Below are positions 31,129 to 36,185 of a stretch of DNA of 36,185 nt, in pieces. The position numbers and the translations under genes were made by a program. The DNA lies in assembly GCA_016207605.1 (NCBI GenBank), contig JACQPJ010000004.1, forward strand, positions 1 through 36,185. The letters run 5' to 3'. The notes under the pieces are model-generated. The model ran no database searches, had not been told where the DNA came from, and was given only the letters and a program-made list of their open reading frames with translations. How positions within the stretch are numbered: position 1 is the first letter of the stretch; every line of letters begins with the position of its first letter. Source of the stretch: Elusimicrobiota bacterium (GTDB taxonomy: Bacteria > Elusimicrobiota > Elusimicrobia > UBA1565 > UBA9628).

Positions 31129-33546
31129 TCAGGCGGCCGGCGGCGGCTCGACGCCGGCCGCGCGCTGGGCGGCGCGGCACGCGCGCAGGGCCTCGCCGCC
31201 GGCCTTGAGCTTCTCGCCGTCGGCCTTGGAGACGGGCTTGAGGTTGCGGCACTTCGGGTAGCCCGGGCACGTCAAAAAGAAGCCGCGCTTGCCGACGCGC
31301 AGCCAGAGGGGGCGGCCGCACTTGTTGCACGGGCGCTCGGTCTCCAGCGGGCGGGAGCCCTCGACCTTGCGCCCCTCGGCGTCCAGCGAGAAGGTGTTGC
31401 GGCACCCCGGGTAGCCCGAGCAGGCCATGAAGCGGCCCTTGCGGCCGGTGCGGATGACCATGGGCTTGCCGCAGAGGTCGCAGTCCTCCCCCGCGGATTC
31501 GAGGACCATCTTGCGCCCCTCGGCGTCGAGCTGGATCTTGCCCTTGCACTTGGGGAAGGCCGAGCAGGAGAGGTACTTGCCGAAGCGGCTCTCCCGGATA
31601 AGCATGGGGGCGGCGCAGAGCGGGCAGTTCTCGTCCGAGAGCTTGGGCTCGACGCGCGAGGCCTCCATTTCCCTGGCCGCGGCGTCGAGCGCCCGGACGA
31701 AGGGGGCGTAGAACTCCCGCACGACCCCGTTCCAGGCGGCATGCCCTTCCGCGATCTGGTCGAGCTTCTCCTCGACGTCGGCCGTGTAGCGCAAGCTGAC
31801 GACGTCGGGAAAGTGGGCCTTGAGCTTCTCGGTGACCAGCGCGCCCAGGTCGGTGGGGGCGAGCCGGCGGTCCTTGAGGCCGCGGCGCACGTAGCCCCGG
31901 TCCACGATGGTCTTGATCGTCGGGGCGTAGGTGGAGGGGCGGCCGATGCCGTGCCGCTCCATGGCGCGGATGAGGCTGGCCTCGTTGTAGTTCGGCGGAG
32001 GGCTGGTGCGGTGCTCCTCGGGCTTGAGCTCGACCAGGGACAGGACGTCGCCCGCGCGCAGGGGCGGCAGGCGGCCCTCTTCCTCGCCCTCCGGCTCCTC
32101 GTTCTCGGGCTCCTCCTCGCCGGCCTTGGGGGCGCCGCGATAGATCCGAAGGAATCCCTCGAACTTGAGCGTGCGCCCCGTGCAGCGCAGGACCGCCCCG
32201 TCGTTCTCGACGTCCGCGGCGGCCGTGTCGTAGACGGCCTCGGCCATCTGGGAGGCGACGAAGCGCTTCCAGATCAGGTCGTAGAGCCGGGCCTGGTCGG
32301 GGGCCAGGAAGCCGCGGACCTCGTCGGGGGCGCGCAGGACGCTGGTGGGGCGGATGGCCTCGTGCGCCTCCTGGGCCCCGCGCGATTTCGTCTGATAGGT
32401 CGGCGGCTCGGCGGGCGCGAAGGCCGCCCCGTAGGCGTCCCGGACGAAGCGGGCGGCCTCGGCGGCCGCGGCCTTGGAGATGAAGAAGGAATCAGTGCGC
32501 ATGTAGGTGATGAGACCCGCGGGCTCGCTGCCGCCGAGGTCGACGCCCTCGTAGAGGGACTGGGCCAGGCGCATGGTCCGCTCGGCCGCGAAGCCGAGCT
32601 TCTGCGAGGCCGCCTGCTGGAGGGTCGAGGTGGAGAAGGGCGGCGGCGGCCGGCGCCGGGCCTCCTTGCTCTCGACGCGCAAGACCTTGAACGTCCCCGA
32701 GCGCAGGGCCGCGGAGATCGATTCGACGTCCCCGCGCTCGCGCAGGACGGTGGCCCGGACGCGGTAGGGCTCGGAGAAGAGATCGTAGACGCGCGTCGTC
32801 TCGACCTTCTCCCCTTTCCAAAGGGTGAGCCGCGCGCCGAAGGCCGGCGGCTCCCCCGGCTTCTCCAGGACGGCGGTGAGGGTCCAGTAGCCCTCGGATT
32901 GGAACTCCTTCATCTCCCGCGCGCGCTCGACGAGCAGGCGCACGGCCGCGGACTGGACGCGGCCGGCGGAGAGGCCGCTCTGAATCTTAGCCCAGAGCAG
33001 GGGCGAGAGCTTGTAGCCGACGAGGCGGTCGATGACGCGGCGCGCCTGCTGGGCCTGGACCAGGTTGTCGTCGATCGCGCGCGGATGGGCGATGGCCTCC
33101 TTGATGGCCGCGGGCGTGATCTCGTGGAAGGTGATGCGGCGGATCTGCTCCGGCTTGAGCTTGAGGGCATCGGCCAGGTGCCAGGCGATGGACTCCCCCT
33201 CGCGGTCATGGTCGGTGGCGAGATAGACGTAGGGAGACTTGGCGACGAGGCTCTTGAACTCAGCCAGAATCTTCTTGGCCCGGGGGAGCACGACGTACCG
33301 GGGCTGGAAGTCGTCCTCCACCTCCACCCCGATCTTGCGGACCGGCAGGTCGCGGACGTGGCCGAAGGAGGAGCGCACGACGAACGCGCCCTTGGCGTCC
33401 TTCAGATAGCGGGAGATGGTACGCTCCTTGGCCGGCGACTCGACGACCAGGAGGCTGGCGCCCTTGCGCGCCTTTTTCGCGGCGGAGACAGGCGCCGCGG
33501 AGGCCTTGGAGGCTTTCTTGACCGGCTTAGCCGGCTTTTTTGGCAT
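31129..33546 (-). CDS. topA: DNA topoisomerase I
   Basis: A type IA topoisomerase relaxing negative supercoils. The Toprim domain has VVESPAK (E36) and DHDREGE (D112, D114). The nucleophile is Y348 in GLITYMRTDS, followed by R350. Three C-terminal four-cysteine zinc ribbons are visible, starting CPLCAAPM, CDLCGKPM and CNKCGRPL. The 805-aa length fits. The first 29 residues are a Lys/Ala/Pro-rich tail (MPKKPAKPVKKASKAS), absent from E. coli TopA and resembling histone-H1-like tails. A consensus promoter lies about 50 bp upstream inside dprA. The ATG overlaps the end of dprA by 20 bp in another frame. Confidence 0.95.
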   Translation of the reverse strand: MPKKPAKPVKKASKASAAPVSAAKKARKGASLLVVESPAKERTISRYLKDAKGAFVVRSSFGHVRDLPVRKIGVEVEDDFQPRYVVLPRAKKILAEFKSLVAKSPYVYLATDHDREGESIAWHLADALKLKPEQIRRITFHEITPAAIKEAIAHPRAIDDNLVQAQQARRVIDRLVGYKLSPLLWAKIQSGLSAGRVQSAAVRLLVERAREMKEFQSEGYWTLTAVLEKPGEPPAFGARLTLWKGEKVETTRVYDLFSEPYRVRATVLRERGDVESISAALRSGTFKVLRVESKEARRRPPPPFSTSTLQQAASQKLGFAAERTMRLAQSLYEGVDLGGSEPAGLITYMRTDSFFISKAAAAEAARFVRDAYGAAFAPAEPPTYQTKSRGAQEAHEAIRPTSVLRAPDEVRGFLAPDQARLYDLIWKRFVASQMAEAVYDTAAADVENDGAVLRCTGRTLKFEGFLRIYRGAPKAGEEEPENEEPEGEEEGRLPPLRAGDVLSLVELKPEEHRTSPPPNYNEASLIRAMERHGIGRPSTYAPTIKTIVDRGYVRRGLKDRRLAPTDLGALVTEKLKAHFPDVVSLRYTADVEEKLDQIAEGHAAWNGVVREFYAPFVRALDAAAREMEASRVEPKLSDENCPLCAAPMLIRESRFGKYLSCSAFPKCKGKIQLDAEGRKMVLESAGEDCDLCGKPMVIRTGRKGRFMACSGYPGCRNTFSLDAEGRKVEGSRPLETERPCNKCGRPLWLRVGKRGFFLTCPGYPKCRNLKPVSKADGEKLKAGGEALRACRAAQRAAGVEPPPAA

Positions 33547-34456
33547 AGCGTTGTCCGGGAACGAAGGAAACCGCGTCCTTTATTTCCAGAGCGAACATTA
33601 TAGTGGAAAGGCGGGCTATGTCAAGTCCCGTGCCGCGCGCCAGTTCATCTAAGGAAAGAGAATCGCTCCCCAAAGCCGCCAAGACCCCGGCCTCCTCCGC
33701 CTCGAAGGCCGGCGCGAGCCGCCCGGGCCGCGGCGCGGCGGGAGGCAGGGCCAGACCCGGGGGCAGGGCCGCCAGCACGTCCTCGGCCGAGGCCGCCAGC
33801 CGCGCGCCCTCGCGCAGGAGGCGGTGCGGCGTCGCGCTCAAGGGCGAGTCGGCGGGCCCCGGCACGGCCAGCACTTCCCGCCCGTAGTCCAGCGCCCATT
33901 TCGCCGTGCCGCCGGCGCCCGAGTTCTCCCTACCCTCGACCACCACGACGGCCCAGGCCAGGCCGGCCACGATCCGGTTGCGGCGGGGGAACAGTTCCGG
34001 CCGAGGACGCGCGGCGAGCGGATATTCGCTCAATACGCAGCCGGAATGCTCCGTGATCCGGCGCGCCAGGCCGCGGTTTTCGGGCGGATAGACCTCGCCC
34101 AGGCCGGAACCCAGGACGGCCCACGTGACGCCCCCCGCGTCCAGCGCGGCGGCGTGGACCTCCGCGTCGATGCCCCGGGCCAGGCCGCTGACCACGGCCA
34201 CGCCGCGCCGAGCCAGGTCCCCGGACAGGACGCGGGCCATGCGCCGGCCGTAAGGCGTGGGCGCGCGCGAGCCGACGATCGCGACGGCCGGCCGGGGGCT
34301 CCAGGCCCCCTGCGCGTAGAGGGCCGAAGGCGCGTCGGGCAGGCAGGCCAGCAGGTCCGGGAAATCCGGCTCCCCCCGCCGGATCCGGCGGCCGCCCAAA
34401 GCGCTCAGGCGCCGCAGCTCGCCCTGCGGACCATCCGCATGCTGATCCTGGGTCAT
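33527..34456 (-). CDS. dprA: DNA-processing protein DprA
   Basis: Loads RecA on incoming single-stranded DNA during natural transformation. The Rossmann-like core is intact: VAIVGSRAPTPYGRRMA (about 58-74), VVSGLARGIDAEVHAAAL, GVTWAVLGSGLGEVYPPENRGLA, SEYPLAARPRPELFPRRNRIVAGLA and GTAKWALDYGREVLAVPG. A winged-helix C-terminus is visible (DSLSLDELARGTGLDIARLSTIMFALEIKD). The first 50 residues are shorter than the SAM domain in some homologues. Its ATG overlaps the comM stop (ATGA). The frame is open farther upstream, but that is comM sequence. The topA promoter is embedded in its last 30 codons. Confidence 0.94.
   Translation of the reverse strand: MTQDQHADGPQGELRRLSALGGRRIRRGEPDFPDLLACLPDAPSALYAQGAWSPRPAVAIVGSRAPTPYGRRMARVLSGDLARRGVAVVSGLARGIDAEVHAAALDAGGVTWAVLGSGLGEVYPPENRGLARRITEHSGCVLSEYPLAARPRPELFPRRNRIVAGLAWAVVVVEGRENSGAGGTAKWALDYGREVLAVPGPADSPLSATPHRLLREGARLAASAEDVLAALPPGLALPPAAPRPGRLAPAFEAEEAGVLAALGSDSLSLDELARGTGLDIARLSTIMFALEIKDAVSFVPGQRYAKKAG
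33597..33624 (-). promoter_or_regulatory. Consensus sigma-70 promoter of topA
   Basis: Minus strand: TTGACA (33624-33619), a 16-bp spacer, TATAAT (33602-33597). Both hexamers are perfect matches. The predicted start near 33590 gives a 5' leader of about 45 nt before the topA ATG. The promoter lies within the coding 3' end of dprA, so topA has its own expression besides any read-through. Confidence 0.75.
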
Positions 34457-36003
34457 AGATCGCCAAGGGCGAGGCTGGCGCGCAAACGGTCCAGGCCGCG
34501 GTACTGCAGGGACTCGGCCACGTGCGCAGGCGCGACGGCCTCGGCACCGGCTAGGTCCGCGATGGTCCGCGCCACCCGCAGGGCCCGGTCCAGACCCCGG
34601 GCCGAGAGCGCCGCGGCCTTCTCGGCGGCCGCCAGGACGGCCAGCGCCTCGGACCCTAGGCGGGCGTGGCGACGGACCGCCGCCTCGCAGACGAGGGCGT
34701 TGAGCGCGCCGGGGCCGGGCCCCTGACGGGCGCGCTGACGCTCCCGCGCGGCGGCGACGCGAGCCCGCACCGAGGCCGAGGTCTCGGCCCCGGCCGGGGC
34801 GGACCAATGGTCGAAGGGCACGGCCGCCACCTCGACCTGGAGGTCGATGCGGTCTATCAGCGGACCGGACAGACGCCCCAGGTAGCGCGCCACCGCGCCA
34901 GGCGAGCAGGCGCAGGCGCGGCGCGGGTGCCCGCGCCAGCCGCAAGGACAGGGGTTGGCCGCGGCCGCGAGCTGGAAGCGCGCCGGATACTCCAGGGCGT
35001 CCCGGGCCCGGGCCACGCGCACCCGGCGGTCCTCCAAGGGCTGACGCAAGGCCTCCAAGGCGGGACGCGGGAACTCGGGCAGCTCATCGAGAAACAGCAC
35101 CCCGGCGTGGGCCAGGCAGATCTCCCCCGGCCGCGCCGCCGGCCCCCCTCCTACGAGGGCTGCCGCCGAGCAGGCGTGGTGCGGCGCGCGGAAAGGCCGC
35201 TCACGCGGCAGGCCGGCGGACCAGCGCCCGAAGAGGGACTGGACCTTGGCCACCTCCAGGGCCTCCGCCTCGTCCAAGGGCGGCAGGAGGCCGGGCAGGC
35301 GCCGCGCCAGCATGGACTTGCCCGTCCCCGGCGGGCCCAGCAGAAGGAGGTGATGCCCTCCCGCCGCCGCGATCTCCAGCGCGCGCTTGGCCAGCGCCTG
35401 CCCGCGCACGTCGCAGAGATCCAAACCCGCCTCGGAGCCGGCCGCCGGCGCGGCGGCACGCGCTGCTCCCGGGACAGGGCGTTTGCGCGGCGGCTCGCCG
35501 GCGATCAGAGCCAGGGCCTCGCGGAGGTCCGCGACCGGCAGGACGCGCAGGCCTGCGGCCGCGGCCTCCTCGGCGTTCTCCGCCGGGACCGCGAGCGCCT
35601 CCCAACCCTCCGCCCCCGCGCGCTCGGCCATGGCCAGCACGCCGGGGACGGGGCGCACCCGGCCGTCCAGCGACAGCTCCCCCACGAAGGCCCAGCGCCG
35701 CGCCCAGTCCCCCTGCGCGGCCTGGCCGGAGGCCGCCAGCAGGGCCAGGGCGACGGGCAAGTCGTAGTGGCTGCCCTCCTTGCGCGGCCGCGCCGGGGCC
35801 AGGTTGACGGTGATCCGCCGCGACGGCATCTTGAACCCGGAATTGCGCACGGCCGACGCCACTCGCTCCCGCGCCTCCCGCACGGCGTGGTCGGGCAGCC
35901 CCACGATCGTGAAGGAGGGCAGTCCCCCGGCCAAATCCACCTCCACCAGGACGGGAAACCCGTCCACCCCCCTCAGCCCCAGGCTCTGAACGCGCGCCAG
36001 CAT
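34453..36003 (-). CDS. comM: ComM/YifB-family Mg-chelatase-like AAA+ ATPase
   Basis: An AAA+ helicase-like protein that promotes branch migration during natural transformation. The N-terminal ChlI domain starts MLARVQSLGLRGVDGFPVLVEVDLAGGLP and contains FTIVGLPDHAVREARERV and NLAPARPRKEGSHYDLPVA. Walker A is GPPGTGKS (223-230) and Walker B GVLFLDELPEF (301-311). A Cys-rich loop (NPCPCGWRGHPRRACACSPG) and a C-terminal helical domain complete it. At 516 aa it is full length. It overlaps dprA by 4 bp, a common pairing in competent bacteria. Confidence 0.95.
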   Translation of the reverse strand: MLARVQSLGLRGVDGFPVLVEVDLAGGLPSFTIVGLPDHAVREARERVASAVRNSGFKMPSRRITVNLAPARPRKEGSHYDLPVALALLAASGQAAQGDWARRWAFVGELSLDGRVRPVPGVLAMAERAGAEGWEALAVPAENAEEAAAAGLRVLPVADLREALALIAGEPPRKRPVPGAARAAAPAAGSEAGLDLCDVRGQALAKRALEIAAAGGHHLLLLGPPGTGKSMLARRLPGLLPPLDEAEALEVAKVQSLFGRWSAGLPRERPFRAPHHACSAAALVGGGPAARPGEICLAHAGVLFLDELPEFPRPALEALRQPLEDRRVRVARARDALEYPARFQLAAAANPCPCGWRGHPRRACACSPGAVARYLGRLSGPLIDRIDLQVEVAAVPFDHWSAPAGAETSASVRARVAAARERQRARQGPGPGALNALVCEAAVRRHARLGSEALAVLAAAEKAAALSARGLDRALRVARTIADLAGAEAVAPAHVAESLQYRGLDRLRASLALGDL

Positions 36004-36007
36004 CCCC

Positions 36008-36013
36008 TCTATA
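36008..36013 (-). promoter_or_regulatory. -10-like TATAGA just before comM
   Basis: On the minus strand TATAGA is followed by GGGG and the comM ATG. This spacing again points to a leaderless or nearly leaderless mRNA. A TTGACA (36053-36048) lies 34 bp farther upstream, too far to be its -35 box. Confidence 0.3.
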
Positions 36014-36071
36014 CGCGGCGGGGGCCCAAATCGTTCCCTAAGGGCCTGTCAAACGATAATATGACCATTTT

Positions 36072-36172
36072 GGACGGACGATTTTGGAGCGAGCCAAGGA
36101 GCGAGGAGCGAGCATACCCGCAGCGGTATGTGAGCGACGAGCGACGCGGGCGCAGCCCAAAATCGTCCGTCC
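36072..36172. repeat. 101-bp inverted-repeat element with internal hairpin
   Basis: GGACGGACGATTTTGG (36072-36087) and its exact reverse complement (36157-36172) form 16-bp outer arms. Inside are purine-rich GAGCGAG iterations, a perfect inner hairpin CATACC-CGCAGC-GGTATG (36113-36130), then GAGCGACGAGCGACG iterations. It has the form of a REP/MITE-like repeat or a structured RNA. It stands upstream of comM and may continue as part of the next intergenic region beyond the window. Confidence 0.65.
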
Positions 36173-36185
36173 CCTATGGGGCGAC

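Noticed and set aside
31741-33603. 620-codon plus-strand frame opposite topA
   Set aside because: No recognisable motif. The opposite strand encodes a complete topoisomerase I, so this frame is a shadow.

Overview
The window is a high-GC bacterial chromosome segment with strong G/C preference at third codon positions. It carries 27 confidently called genes, one candidate 17-codon peptide gene, two weak gene remnants and several regulatory or repeat elements. No rRNA, complete tRNA, CRISPR array or transposase was seen. Secreted proteins with Sec signals, a McsA/McsB arginine kinase pair, a GTP-type PEP carboxykinase and a full histidine-degradation set suggest a free-living heterotroph of a deep-branching, poorly cultured phylum. 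Elusimicrobiota is my guess, but the sequence alone does not prove it.

Layout. 186-5631 (+): class IV aminotransferase, exonuclease III, two uncharacterised exported or membrane proteins, then mcsA-like and mcsB. 5675-7462 (+): pckG. 7483-14048 (-): M61-type peptidase, formiminotransferase-cyclodeaminase, aldehyde dehydrogenase, HAD phosphatase and hutI. 14129-16257 (-): two probably paralogous exported proteins. 16403-23979 (-): a tightly packed set read as CHASE2 adenylate cyclase, DUF3307 membrane protein, thiolase, hutH, hutU, yajQ, closed by a weak terminator-like hairpin. 24294-27578 (+): a lower-GC cassette. 27981-36003 (-): purA, an uncharacterised protein, xerC-like recombinase, topA, dprA, comM. 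The last 100 bp are a large inverted-repeat element.

Histidine catabolism is complete across two nearby units: HutH (histidine to urocanate), HutU (to imidazolonepropionate), HutI (to formiminoglutamate) and the FTCD fusion (to glutamate, ammonia and methenyl-THF). PEPCK, the thiolase and the aldehyde dehydrogenase fit amino-acid-based heterotrophy.

The most interesting region is 24.29-27.58 kb. A 17-codon ORF with a strong Shine-Dalgarno sequence is followed by a perfect 18-bp hairpin. Three overlapping genes follow: a ThiF/E1-like adenylyltransferase with a PqqD/RRE-like N-terminus and four zinc-type cysteines, a multi-pass transporter, and a spermidine-synthase-like SAM enzyme. The order peptide - hairpin - MccB-like enzyme - exporter - SAM tailoring enzyme copies microcin C operons. 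However, the peptide ends in Lys-Cys-Ile and not Asn, so the chemistry is probably different. The cassette has a lower GC content than its surroundings, lies between 10-bp direct repeats and sits beside gene remnants, which suggests horizontal acquisition.

Several genes (mcsA, pckG, hutI, perhaps comM) have a -10-like hexamer only 4-6 nt before the start codon and no Shine-Dalgarno sequence, suggesting leaderless transcripts in this organism.
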